Shown: piece after piece, positions 38,068 through 47,416 of the stretch
Position numbering within the stretch: position 1 is the first letter of the stretch
Layout: each line of letters begins with the position of its first letter
Source of the DNA: Parabacteroides sp.
Lineage (GTDB): Bacteria; Bacteroidota; Bacteroidia; Bacteroidales; Tannerellaceae
DNA length: 64,000 nt
NCBI GenBank assembly: GCA_019417325.1
Contig: DXVO01000032.1
Location: forward strand, 124,001-188,000
Reading direction: 5' to 3'
Notes under the pieces: generated by a model
Database searches by the model: none
Told to the model about the DNA's origin: nothing
Seen by the model: only the letters and a program-made list of their open reading frames with translations
Program-made: the position numbers and the translations under genes

Positions 38068-39081
38068 ATGCAAACAATAGAAGAAGATTTAAAAACATTC
38101 CTTGCCGAATGGGAAGATCCTTCACCCTATATTCAAGTACAAACCTCCGGTTCGACCGGAACACCCAAACAACTGACGGTTCGTAAAGAACAGATGTGGC
38201 AGAGCGCCCGCATCACCTGCGAATATTTAGGACTAAAGAAAGGCGATAACGCCCTGCTATGTATGCCCCTGCAATATATTGCCGGAAAAATGATGGTAGT
38301 GCGCTCCCTCTATGCCGGATTGAACCTGATTGTACGCCAACCATCCGGCCATCCGCTGGCAGGCGTAAGCGAACCGCTTCGTTTTGCCGCTATGATACCG
38401 ATGCAGGTCTACAATACCCTCCGGAATCCGGAAGAACGGGAACGGCTCTGCCAAACGGATATTCTTATTATCGGAGGCGGAGCCATAGATACGGCATTGG
38501 AAAATGAAATACGGCAGTTGCCGAATGCAGTCTACTCCACTTACGGCATGACGGAAACACTTTCTCATATCGCCCTTCGTCGCTTGAACGGCCCGGAAGC
38601 CTCTCCGGCATATCATCCTTTTCCTTCCGTTGGTATTTCCCTGTCGGAAGAGGATACGCTGGTGATAAAAGCCCCTTTGGTCTGCGATGAAGTGCTGAAA
38701 ACAAATGATGTCGCTCGCCTTCACCCGGATGGAAGTTTCAGCATTCTGGGCAGAAAAGACAATATAATCAACAGCGGAGGCATAAAAATTCAGACAGAAG
38801 TTGTAGAAGAAGCGTTACATCCCGTTATTTCTGTTAAATTTGCGATAACATCTGTTCCGCATCCCAAATTCGGAGAAGCAATCGTGTTGTTGATAGAGGA
38901 TAAAGAAAAGAAGGTGGAGCCTGCCGGGCTTCAATCCCGTATCGATAACGTATTGCCGAAATACCAACGCCCTAAATACATTATCGAAGTAGAAACGCTC
39001 CCACTGACCGGCAGTGGCAAAATAGACCGGAAAGCCTGCCGGGCCTTGGCGCAAAGCAGGATAGAATTGAATATCATTTAA
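38068..39081 (+). CDS. menE: o-Succinylbenzoate-CoA ligase MenE (short form)
   Basis: 337 aa AMP-forming ligase. P-loop QTSGSTGTPKQLT near residue 28, adenylation motif STYGMTETLSHIA, the hinge LGRKDNIINSGGIKIQ and catalytic Lys in LTGSGKIDRKA. It is about 100 residues shorter than E. coli MenE, with a trimmed N-terminal domain, as in other Bacteroidetes. 13 nt after menC. Confidence 0.92.
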   Translation: MQTIEEDLKTFLAEWEDPSPYIQVQTSGSTGTPKQLTVRKEQMWQSARITCEYLGLKKGDNALLCMPLQYIAGKMMVVRSLYAGLNLIVRQPSGHPLAGVSEPLRFAAMIPMQVYNTLRNPEERERLCQTDILIIGGGAIDTALENEIRQLPNAVYSTYGMTETLSHIALRRLNGPEASPAYHPFPSVGISLSEEDTLVIKAPLVCDEVLKTNDVARLHPDGSFSILGRKDNIINSGGIKIQTEVVEEALHPVISVKFAITSVPHPKFGEAIVLLIEDKEKKVEPAGLQSRIDNVLPKYQRPKYIIEVETLPLTGSGKIDRKACRALAQSRIELNII

Positions 39082-39093
39082 AAACACTCGTAT

Positions 39094-41055
39094 ATGAAGT
39101 ACCTTACTATTACAGCCTTATCCCTTCTTGCCCTTTCCGCTTACGGGCAAAGTGGGGAAAGTTGCCGGTTCGCACCGGACCCGACACTCCAAAAACCGGA
39201 AGTTTATGCCGGTTACGATTGTGTAAACCTGTTGGACAGCACAGCCGTACATGTACAATCCACCGGTTCCGGTTCCTTTGCCGTATGCAAAGTCATCAAA
39301 ATCATGACACCCCAGGGGGCGGTAGACAACCGTATCATCAAATACGATTACGACCCGCTTACGGCTCATGCCGAGTTCCACCGTGTCACCGTGTACAAAG
39401 CAAACGGAGACGTAATCAACCTGGATGTTACCCAGGCTTGCGACTATGTAGCCCCTGCACGCGCCATCTATTGGGGGGCACGCCAGATTATGATTGAAGT
39501 TGGGCAACTGGCTCCCGGCGACATTATCGACTACCAGATTAACAAGAAAGGGTTTACCTATGCCCTGCTGGCAAACGGCGGAGACGACGAATCCCGTTTC
39601 ATCCCCCCTATGCGCGGGCAGTTCTACGATATTGTTCCGTTCTGGGCTACCGAACCTACCGTGCGCAAAGTGTACAAGGTTTCCATCCCGATGGAAAAAG
39701 ATATGCAATTCCAGTTCTATCAGGGAGACTGCACATCCTCCATGCGCTATGAAGACGGCAAGAAAGCCTATACATTCATAAGCAACGACATCATGCCGAC
39801 CAAACGCGAGCCGAATATGGTAGACCTGTTCGACGCAGCTCCCAAACTGATGATGTCTTCCACTCCCCGCTGGCAGGATAAATCTCTTTGGTTCAACAAG
39901 GTAAACGAGGATTACGGAAGTTTTGCTCCACTACCTGAAGCACAGAAGAAAGTGGACGAACTGATAAAAGGCAAAAAGACGGAAATGGAAAAGATAGCCG
40001 TCCTGACCCACTGGGTTGCCGACAATATCCGTTACTCCGGTATCTCCATGGGGAAAGGGGAAGGTTATACGCTGCACAATACGAAAATGAATTATACAGA
40101 CCGTTGCGGTGTTTGTAAAGACATTGCCGGAACACTGATTTCATTCCTTCGCATGGCTGGCTTCGAAGCCTATCCGGCTATGACTATGGCAGGCAGCCGC
40201 GTGGAAAGTATCCCTGCCGACCATTTCAACCACTGTGTGGCTGTCGTAAAACTGTCTAACGGCACTTATATGCCGCTCGACCCGACCTGGGTGCCTTTCT
40301 GTCGCGAACTGTGGAGCAGTGCCGAGCAACAGCAAAACTACCTGCCGGGCGTGCCCGAAGGTTCGGACCTTTGCCTGACACCGGTTTCCGCCCCGGAAAA
40401 CCACTATGTACGCATCAACGCCACCAATAAACTGGATAACAAGGGAACATTGACCGGACAGTTCACCATCACGGCCGAAGGGCAGTCCGACAGCAATATC
40501 CGTGGCATGTTTACCCGCGGATGGCAATCACAATGGCAGAACATGCTGGAATCGCAGCTTCTTGCCGTATCGCCCAAAGCACGCCTGCTGAGCGTCGATT
40601 ATGGCAAAGACCCGAAGAATTACCAGGCTGCTCCTATCAAGATGACCTTCCGTTACGAAATACCGGAATATGCTCTCCCGGGAGAAAAAGAAATGCTTTT
40701 CAAGCCGTTGGTAATGAATAACCTCTACAACCAGGTAAAGAGCTTCCTCCGTATCAATACGGATTTGGAAACACGCCAATACGGATTCAAGGACGGCTGT
40801 TCCCGTTTGGTGGAACTGGACGAAACCATCCAACTCCCCACCGGATACAAACTGGTCAACGAATCGAAGGCAGACAATAAACAAAGCGGTGCCGCCGACT
40901 TTGAAGGAACGCTCCGCCAGAATGGCAATAAAGTGGTATTACACCAGAAGCTGGCCTTAAAGAAACGCGTTTACGAAGCAGGCGACTGGGACGGTTTCCG
41001 CTCCGCCGTGAATGCTTATAAGAGTTTCGGAGATTATTTAATTATCAAGAAGTAA
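39094..41055 (+). CDS. Secreted DUF3857 + transglutaminase-core protein
   Basis: 653 aa. Signal peptide (MKYLTITALSLLALSAYGQS), then an N-terminal DUF3857 beta domain and a transglutaminase-like core from about residue 290. The papain-like triad is visible: Cys in RCGVCKDIAGTL (~335), His in FNHCVAVVKLSNG (~379) and Asp in YMPLDPTW (~395). The C-terminal 200 residues are DUF2569-free beta-rich sequence. Likely a periplasmic or surface peptidase/transglutaminase. 12 nt after menE, so possibly read through, but functionally unrelated to it. Confidence 0.82.
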   Translation: MKYLTITALSLLALSAYGQSGESCRFAPDPTLQKPEVYAGYDCVNLLDSTAVHVQSTGSGSFAVCKVIKIMTPQGAVDNRIIKYDYDPLTAHAEFHRVTVYKANGDVINLDVTQACDYVAPARAIYWGARQIMIEVGQLAPGDIIDYQINKKGFTYALLANGGDDESRFIPPMRGQFYDIVPFWATEPTVRKVYKVSIPMEKDMQFQFYQGDCTSSMRYEDGKKAYTFISNDIMPTKREPNMVDLFDAAPKLMMSSTPRWQDKSLWFNKVNEDYGSFAPLPEAQKKVDELIKGKKTEMEKIAVLTHWVADNIRYSGISMGKGEGYTLHNTKMNYTDRCGVCKDIAGTLISFLRMAGFEAYPAMTMAGSRVESIPADHFNHCVAVVKLSNGTYMPLDPTWVPFCRELWSSAEQQQNYLPGVPEGSDLCLTPVSAPENHYVRINATNKLDNKGTLTGQFTITAEGQSDSNIRGMFTRGWQSQWQNMLESQLLAVSPKARLLSVDYGKDPKNYQAAPIKMTFRYEIPEYALPGEKEMLFKPLVMNNLYNQVKSFLRINTDLETRQYGFKDGCSRLVELDETIQLPTGYKLVNESKADNKQSGAADFEGTLRQNGNKVVLHQKLALKKRVYEAGDWDGFRSAVNAYKSFGDYLIIKK

Positions 41056-41112
41056 CCGATAGAACCGGAAAAGGAACTACCGATTACTGAAACTATATAA
41101 AATACAAAGACA

Positions 41113-42807
41113 ATGATTAATAAGATAAATAAATTCGCATTCCTGTTGTGCCTGCTGCTGGTGACGGTATCGGCATTTGCGGCTTCGGAGGCCGAATACG
41201 GGAAATTGTCAAAAACCTATACCCTGAACGCAGACGGAAGCCAGGAGTTCCGCTGCAATATGGAACTGACGCTCTTTACACACACCGCAATGAACGGTAC
41301 GTACGGAGAGAGCTTTATTGTGTACAACCCGGCATTCCAGGAACTGAAAATCCATGCATCCTATACCAAACAGAAAGATGGCAATATCGTTAAAACACCG
41401 GACAACGCCTTTGTAGAAGTGTTGCCGCGCAATGCCGCCGATGCACCGGCATACAACAACCTGAAAGAAATGGTTGTAGTCCATACCGGACTGGAACTGG
41501 GCGCTACCATCTATCTGGATTATTCCATTCTTTCCAAACCGGGCTATTTGCCGGCTCTGGATATATATGATGAATTGCTGCAATCTTCTCCGGTCAAGGA
41601 ATATACCTATACAATCGTTGTGCCGGAAAACGAACAGGTATCCTATACCATGCAATACAACAAAGCCAAACCGGAAATAAAGGTAGCCAACGGCACAAAG
41701 ACCATTCAATGGACACTGCGCAACCTTCCGGCCGCTTCACGCGATTTGTTCGTTTATGCCATGAACGGAGATGTCCCTTTCCTTACAGCTACGACTTATC
41801 CTTCGGAAAAAGAAGCATTGCAGACTTTATTCAAACAATTTAATCCTAAGAACGACAGCCAGATAGAAGTAGTTGTCGAAAGTATTACTGAAGGTAAGAC
41901 TACAGATACTGAGAAGCTGCAAGCCATCATGAATTATGTAACGAAGGATTTGGGTAACAGCCGCCTCTCCCTGTCTGAAACAGGTTTCCGCCTGCGTCCT
42001 GCCGACTTGGTTATCAACTCTGCCTACGGAACCGTAGCCGAAAAAACAAACCTGCTGAACGGTCTTTTAAATGCCGCAGGCATACAGGCCGAACCTGCCG
42101 CCCTTTACCGTGTAAACGCAGACCAGGGATGCGGATTAAATGCAATCAACGAATTATTTGTAGTTGCCAATGCAGACGGAAAACGCTATCTGCTTTCGCC
42201 CACATCGACCCAACGGGTAACAGCCGGACGGATTCATAACCTGGTTCCTTCTTTCAGCCTGGCATCCGGAGAAAAGCTGACATTCGATGCACCGGAAACA
42301 GACATCAACTACCAGGTAAGCATGACCGTTTCACCGGATAAAGCCGAATCGAAAATCACATCGGACACAGGCGAAGGACAGTTCCCCTATTTTAGCGAGA
42401 ACAAGAAAGAAAGCACTTCCAGCCAACCGTTGAAAGCAGAAAACGGATACCTGCTGGTGAATCTGCCGGATGCTCCTTCCACCCTTGCAAACAGCTATTT
42501 CTGCCGGATGAACAGTGTCCGTAAAGAAAACCTGCTGATGCCCTGTCTGGTAAACGAACAATATACGTATACCGTAGCCATACCTGCCGGTATGGATTTA
42601 CGTACTCCGGCAACAGACAAAACCATTGCCAATGCAGCCGGCAAATATGTTTACTCTGTCCAGAAAGACGGAAAGACGGCTAAAGTGACCCGCAGCCTGC
42701 AACTGAACAAACAGCTTTATACCCCTGCCGAATATGCCGCTTTACGTACCCTTCTTACCGAATGGGGAAATACAAACAGCAAAGTATTGATGTTTACCCT
42801 TGAATGA
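41113..42807 (+). CDS. Secreted DUF3857-family protein with degenerate transglutaminase core
   Basis: 564 aa paralogue of the preceding gene. Signal peptide ends near AFAASEAEYG (residue 23-25). N-terminal DUF3857 domain to about residue 230; the later YGTVAEKTNLLNGLLNAAGIQAEP segment aligns with the Cys-containing helix of transglutaminases but has no Cys, and the His/Asp region (ELFVVANADGKRYLLSP) lacks the His. It is therefore probably a non-catalytic partner or binding protein. Confidence 0.78.
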   Translation: MINKINKFAFLLCLLLVTVSAFAASEAEYGKLSKTYTLNADGSQEFRCNMELTLFTHTAMNGTYGESFIVYNPAFQELKIHASYTKQKDGNIVKTPDNAFVEVLPRNAADAPAYNNLKEMVVVHTGLELGATIYLDYSILSKPGYLPALDIYDELLQSSPVKEYTYTIVVPENEQVSYTMQYNKAKPEIKVANGTKTIQWTLRNLPAASRDLFVYAMNGDVPFLTATTYPSEKEALQTLFKQFNPKNDSQIEVVVESITEGKTTDTEKLQAIMNYVTKDLGNSRLSLSETGFRLRPADLVINSAYGTVAEKTNLLNGLLNAAGIQAEPAALYRVNADQGCGLNAINELFVVANADGKRYLLSPTSTQRVTAGRIHNLVPSFSLASGEKLTFDAPETDINYQVSMTVSPDKAESKITSDTGEGQFPYFSENKKESTSSQPLKAENGYLLVNLPDAPSTLANSYFCRMNSVRKENLLMPCLVNEQYTYTVAIPAGMDLRTPATDKTIANAAGKYVYSVQKDGKTAKVTRSLQLNKQLYTPAEYAALRTLLTEWGNTNSKVLMFTLE

Positions 42808-42828
42808 CAAATAACATAAACCAGGGAT

Positions 42829-42964
42829 GTGTCAAAAGTCTATATTAGGGAACACAGACTACGCAGACAAAGCGCAGATTTACGCAGATTATTTATTGAA
42901 AAAACAGGGTCTGCGCAAATCTGCGTGTTCTGCGTCATCAGCGTTCAGTAATAGCTTTTGACAC
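42829..42964. mobile_element. MITE-like element, copy 2 (136 bp)
   Basis: Ends GTGTCAAAAG and CTTTTGACAC are perfect 10-bp terminal inverted repeats. Interior is nearly identical to copy 1 (27973-28109), including TCTATATTAGGGAAC and TTATTTATTGAAAAAACAGG. Lies 45 nt before the GH84 start codon. Confidence 0.7.
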
Positions 42965-43009
42965 GCTCGCATCTCCATTTATCCTGAACAATTGATAAAA
43001 ACACATCGT

Positions 43010-45514
43010 ATGAAAACACTAAATCTACTCGTCTCATTGCTGCTGATAGGCACAATGACCACCCAGGCACAAATATTGCCGCAGGATTTGTATCCTGAAC
43101 CGCAGGAAATCATCATTTCCAGCCAACAATACACCCCGACACGCGGATATGCCTTACGCGGCATCAGCAATCCCGACCCGGATGCAGTCAAACTACTGAA
43201 AAAAGCATTGCCTTTCGCCCAATCCGGCAAAGCCCTCCCCCTCGAGATAAAGAAAATAAAAGCAAAGACCCCCGAAATGAAACGTTCGGGAGCCTATACG
43301 CTCGTTATCACCAAAAAAGGGATTACAATCGAAATCGTAGACGACCGTTCCTTGTTTTACGCAGCACAAACGCTCAACCAGTTATCCGGTTATGGTGAAA
43401 AAGGAACCCGTGTCCTCCCCCTTTGCTCTATCAAGGATTACCCGTCCGTAGCACACCGGGGCATTGTAGAAGGATTTTACGGCGAACCGTGGAGCCATGC
43501 CGACCGCGTGGAACAACTCCGTTTCTACGGAAAACTGAAAATGAACACCTATATCTACGGTCCGAAAGACGACCCTTACCATAGCTCCCCGAACTGGCGC
43601 GAGCCTTATCCCGCCGAACAAGCGCAGCAAATCAAAGAGCTGACCACCGAAGCGGCACGCAATAAGGTCGATTTCGTATGGGCCATCCACCCGGGGCAAG
43701 ACATCCAATGGAACCGGACCGACAGCTTGAACATCATCACCAAATTCGGGCAAATGTATGATTTGGGCGTACGTGCCTTCGCCGTATTCTTTGACGATAT
43801 CTCGGGAGAAGGTGCCAAACCGGAAAAGCAAGCCGGCCTCTTGAATTACATACAGAAAGAATTTATCGAAAAGAAACCGGACGTCCAACCGCTGATTATG
43901 TGCCCGACCGAGTACAACCGTGCCTGGGCTACGACCGATTATCTGGATATCCTGGGAGAACAGCTCGACCCGGCCGTCCAGATTATGTGGACCGGCGACC
44001 GTGTGATAGCCGACATTACCAAAGAAGGGCTGGAATGGGTGAACAAACGCATCCGTCGCCCGGCTTACGTATGGTGGAATTTCCCGGTCAACGACTACTG
44101 CCGCGACCACCTGTTGATGGGACCGGCATACGGGCTGGATACGGAAGCGGCATATGCAATGACCGGATTTGTTGCCAACCCGATGGAACGGGCGGAAGCC
44201 TCCAAGGTGGGTTTATTCGGAGTGGGTCTATATACCTGGAACATGCCTGCATACGACCCGGAAAAAGCATTCGAAGCCTCCTGCAAGTATATCATGCCGA
44301 ATGCTACGATTGCATTCCGTACTTTCTGTGAAAACAACAGCGACCCGGGACCGAACGGGCACCTGTACCGCCGTGAAGAATCCGCCCGTTATAAAGCGGC
44401 TGCCGAATCGTTCCTTGCATCTTATAAGAAAGGCTCTTTCCTCGAAACGGCAGCAAACCGCATGGGCAGCCTGTTCACCCAGATAACCGTTGCCCCGGAT
44501 ATGATTTACAGCCGGAGTAAAAACATGGCCCTCATTAAAGAAATCAATCCCTGGCTGCAACAGTTCCAGTTATTAGGTCAAGCCGGAACACAATCTCTAT
44601 TGATGGCACATGCCTGGTACAGCAAAGACAAATCCGCCACCTGGTACCGCTATCTGCGCCTGAACTCCTTACTGGACAGTATGAAAATAATAAACCGTAC
44701 CTTCAACCAGAATCCGTACCAGAAAGGCATAAAGACCGGTTCGCTGGTACTGACTCCTTTTATCCACGAATTATACCGCCAGACCAGCCGCAACTTGCTT
44801 GCCAGCGATGAAACTCCCGCCAGTGAAGTGAATATGAGCATGGCTTCTACCCTGACCAATGTGGAACAACTGAAACATCAGCCTTATTCGGACGATGACA
44901 ACCAGATAGCTTATGTCCCGCTGTATGAAGTTATCCGCGTGGAACCGGGCGAATATATCGGTTTGGGATGGGAGATTCAGAAAGAGGCTGCCTCGTTTAA
45001 TTTCAATATGCCGAAAAGTAATGTGCCGGGACGTGTATTCGAATGGTCTGCCGACGGCAAAAGCTGGACGGCTATACAGGATATACCTGCCGAAGATGTT
45101 AAGGAGACAGTTGCCTCCATCGACCCGAAAGCGCGTTATATCCGTATGCGAAATACTTCGGACAAACAAATGCAGTTGTATGTATTGAGTTTCAGCGTCA
45201 CAACGAAAGAAGCCCCGGAAGTCAACGAAGAACTAATGATGTACGACTCGAACCTGAGCACATTCAAAGTATTGAAACCGGGCGAAAAAGTCCATGTGAA
45301 ATGCAACGATACGGATAAAATAGAACTCTATCTTTCCGGCGACAACGACAGTATGATTTCCATCACAAGCCCCGAACCGGACGGCGACAAGCATATCCTT
45401 TATTACGGCTATGCCGATTATGTCAAGTTAGACAAATCCGCATTTGAAGGAGCCGATGCGATTGAAATCAGTGCAGTAAGCAAACCGGTACGGATACATC
45501 AGGTTGTACGGTAA
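43010..45514 (+). CDS. GH84 beta-N-acetylglucosaminidase (O-GlcNAcase-like)
   Basis: About 834 aa. Signal peptide from 43010 (MKTLNLLVSLLLIGTMTTQAQ). Residues ~25-145 are the GH20b-type N-terminal domain; the GH84 TIM barrel starts at RGIVEGFYGEPWSHADR. The paired catalytic aspartates lie in VFFDDISGEG (~260); substrate contacts PKDDPYH and WWNFPVNDYCRD match the Bacteroides enzyme. An alpha-helical domain and C-terminal beta-sandwich follow. It removes terminal GlcNAc from host glycans or glycoproteins in the periplasm or at the surface. Confidence 0.93.
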   Translation: MKTLNLLVSLLLIGTMTTQAQILPQDLYPEPQEIIISSQQYTPTRGYALRGISNPDPDAVKLLKKALPFAQSGKALPLEIKKIKAKTPEMKRSGAYTLVITKKGITIEIVDDRSLFYAAQTLNQLSGYGEKGTRVLPLCSIKDYPSVAHRGIVEGFYGEPWSHADRVEQLRFYGKLKMNTYIYGPKDDPYHSSPNWREPYPAEQAQQIKELTTEAARNKVDFVWAIHPGQDIQWNRTDSLNIITKFGQMYDLGVRAFAVFFDDISGEGAKPEKQAGLLNYIQKEFIEKKPDVQPLIMCPTEYNRAWATTDYLDILGEQLDPAVQIMWTGDRVIADITKEGLEWVNKRIRRPAYVWWNFPVNDYCRDHLLMGPAYGLDTEAAYAMTGFVANPMERAEASKVGLFGVGLYTWNMPAYDPEKAFEASCKYIMPNATIAFRTFCENNSDPGPNGHLYRREESARYKAAAESFLASYKKGSFLETAANRMGSLFTQITVAPDMIYSRSKNMALIKEINPWLQQFQLLGQAGTQSLLMAHAWYSKDKSATWYRYLRLNSLLDSMKIINRTFNQNPYQKGIKTGSLVLTPFIHELYRQTSRNLLASDETPASEVNMSMASTLTNVEQLKHQPYSDDDNQIAYVPLYEVIRVEPGEYIGLGWEIQKEAASFNFNMPKSNVPGRVFEWSADGKSWTAIQDIPAEDVKETVASIDPKARYIRMRNTSDKQMQLYVLSFSVTTKEAPEVNEELMMYDSNLSTFKVLKPGEKVHVKCNDTDKIELYLSGDNDSMISITSPEPDGDKHILYYGYADYVKLDKSAFEGADAIEISAVSKPVRIHQVVR

Positions 45515-45561
45515 AAGCAGGTTGCTTCCGGCAATATCCTGTTAAAGTTATCCTCGCTACT

Positions 45562-45676
45562 TGGGAAGAGCATTCCCCGGTAGTGGGGATACCTCTTCCC
45601 TACCGTTGGGGAAACACCTTCCCAAGGAGTGGGGAAACACCTTCCCTAGTATTAGGGAAGCCTCTTCCCTAAAGTT
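45562..45676. repeat. Five 23-bp tandem near-palindromic units (GGGGAAACACCTTCCC)
   Basis: Units start at 45562, 45585, 45608, 45631 and 45654 (strict period 23). Each has a GGGGA(A) arm and a CTTCCC arm, so each can fold on itself; intervening bases vary. Fills most of the gap between the GH84 and UDG-like genes. Confidence 0.85.
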
Positions 45677-45690
45677 ATAGTTTAAATAGA

Positions 45691-46329
45691 ATGACAATGG
45701 AGCACATTTTTTTTATGCCTTACATAGGCAAGAACTATTATTCGGGTGGGATTTTCGGTAAGAGAATACTCATTTTAGGAGAAAGCCACTACTGTGACGA
45801 GTTGTGTGCCGATTGCGGAATGCCCTGTCATAAAGCGGAATGTGGCAATTTCACCACAAACGTTATGCAACGGTTCCTTTATCGGAGCAGCAGCTATGAA
45901 AGGTGGATGTCTACTTTTACCAAATTCGAACGTTCTTTGGTTAATCAGTTCACCAACGAAGAACAGAGAAAAGAAATATGGGATTCCGTCCTGTTCTATA
46001 ATTATTTGCAGGTAGCCATGACGGAAGCCAGGGAAAAAGGGAATGACGAAGACTATGTTCGTGCCGGAACTGCTTTCTTTGAAGTATTGGATACCTACCG
46101 GCCGGAATATATCATTGTATGGGGCTATCGCCTTTGGAACTATTTGCCGGGAGGAAAGCGGTGGGCGTGGAATGAGGATTTAATCGTAGAAGGAGAACCT
46201 ATCAAGAATGGAAGTTACCTTCTGGCAGACAATACTCATGTCAAAACCATAGCCGTAAAACATCCTTCTACGGGATATGCATGGGATTATTGGTATCGGA
46301 TAATAAATGCGTTTATAACAAATAATTAG
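45691..46329 (+). CDS. Uracil-DNA glycosylase-superfamily-like protein of unknown function
   Basis: 212 aa. N-terminal ILILGESHYC and C-terminal KTIAVKHPSTG / VWGYRLWNYLP segments have the pattern of UDG-fold proteins (GE/DSHY... and H-P-S). A cysteine set CADCGMPCHKAEC near residue 32-45 could bind zinc or a cluster. A second Met two codons in (MEHIFF) is an equally good start. Alone between two repeat arrays. DNA repair activity is a guess from fold-like motifs only. Confidence 0.5.
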   Translation: MTMEHIFFMPYIGKNYYSGGIFGKRILILGESHYCDELCADCGMPCHKAECGNFTTNVMQRFLYRSSSYERWMSTFTKFERSLVNQFTNEEQRKEIWDSVLFYNYLQVAMTEAREKGNDEDYVRAGTAFFEVLDTYRPEYIIVWGYRLWNYLPGGKRWAWNEDLIVEGEPIKNGSYLLADNTHVKTIAVKHPSTGYAWDYWYRIINAFITNN

Positions 46330-46382
46330 TGTATAGGAATGTCTGGGATGTAATATTCCAAGCGTTCTTTTGTTAAAAAATA

Positions 46383-46444
46383 TTAGTAGCGATAGTAATT
46401 TGAATTAGTACCGCTACTAATTCAAATTACTACCGGTACTAATT
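46383..46444. repeat. Three 22-bp tandem near-palindromic units (core TTAGTA-CCGG-TACTAA)
   Basis: Units start at 46383, 46405 and 46427 (period 22). Same core as the array at 4248-4313, more than 42 kb away. Located between the UDG-like gene and the convergent patatin gene. Confidence 0.8.
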
Positions 46445-46487
46445 TTTATTTATAGGGGTACTTCGGCTATAGTTAAAAAGTATGGCT

Positions 46488-47324
46488 TTATGGGTTACAA
46501 ATACGCCGTGCTATCTCATACCCTTCTTTATAAAGCGCTGATAACCGTTCGGGATTATTGTCCGTACGTCCGACACACATTTTCTTTTCAGGACGAATAA
46601 CAAGGGCGTCTCCTTTCGTTTCAAGTTCATCTATATAATCCAGCACTTCATTATAATGGCGGTAACGCAGCTTCAACAGCTTACGGATTGCCGGGTATTT
46701 ACGGTAAATGAAGCCGGGCAACCAGAAATCTTTCTCTTTTTTCCGATACCCTTTGTTCCGGGTCAGGACAACCACATTCTTGGAAAACCCGTCTTCTATG
46801 GCACGACGGATAGGAATCGCATCGCATACGCCTCCATCCACCATCGGAATGCCGTCCACATAAGCAATCGGACACAATACTGGCAGTGTGCATGAAGCCC
46901 GGCATATATCCACCAGACGCGCCGGGTCTTTTTTCTCTTCAAAATATTCGGCTTTTCCCGTCAGGCAGTTACTCGTCACCATAACGAAGCGGTTCTCCGA
47001 CTTGAAATAAGTTTCATAATCCAAGGGATAATATTTCTCGGGATAGGTATAAAACAAGAACTTCATGTCGATATATCCCCTCCCACGCAAAAAGTGGCGC
47101 AGACCGATATAGTTATATTTCTTCAACAAATCGACATTGCTGTAAAGGGAACGTCCCCTCTGTCGCGAAGCATAAGAAATCCCGTTGCTGGCACCGGCCG
47201 AAACACCGATGGTATAGGGAAACCAGATATTGTTGTCCATAAAGTAATCCAATACGCCGACGGTAAAAATGGCGCGCATCCCCCCTCCTTCCAGTACTAA
47301 ACCTGTGTGATTGTCTATTCTCAT
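46488..47324 (-). CDS. Patatin-like phospholipase
   Basis: About 278 aa, cytosolic or peripheral lipid acyl hydrolase. Oxyanion loop LVLEGGGMRAIFTVG, nucleophile elbow GVSAGAS (G-x-S-x-G), and the catalytic Asp in VDGGVCDAIP form the Ser-Asp dyad. I use the start at 47324 (MRIDNHTG), just before the glycine loop; the frame runs 17 codons further upstream. Close to E. coli YjjU-type patatins. Lipid substrate unknown. Confidence 0.85.
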   Translation of the reverse strand: MRIDNHTGLVLEGGGMRAIFTVGVLDYFMDNNIWFPYTIGVSAGASNGISYASRQRGRSLYSNVDLLKKYNYIGLRHFLRGRGYIDMKFLFYTYPEKYYPLDYETYFKSENRFVMVTSNCLTGKAEYFEEKKDPARLVDICRASCTLPVLCPIAYVDGIPMVDGGVCDAIPIRRAIEDGFSKNVVVLTRNKGYRKKEKDFWLPGFIYRKYPAIRKLLKLRYRHYNEVLDYIDELETKGDALVIRPEKKMCVGRTDNNPERLSALYKEGYEIARRICNP

Positions 47325-47416
47325 ATCTTTATCAAAATTAAAGCCATTGCCTGGTTCACACCGGACAATGGCCACAAAAATATAATAAATCAGCGATATA
47401 AAAACATAGTCTGTAC

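Noticed and set aside
45562..45676. GGGGAAACACCTTCCC array considered as a CRISPR
   Set aside because: The period is only 23 bp, so there is no room for spacers; the units are nearly contiguous palindromes.
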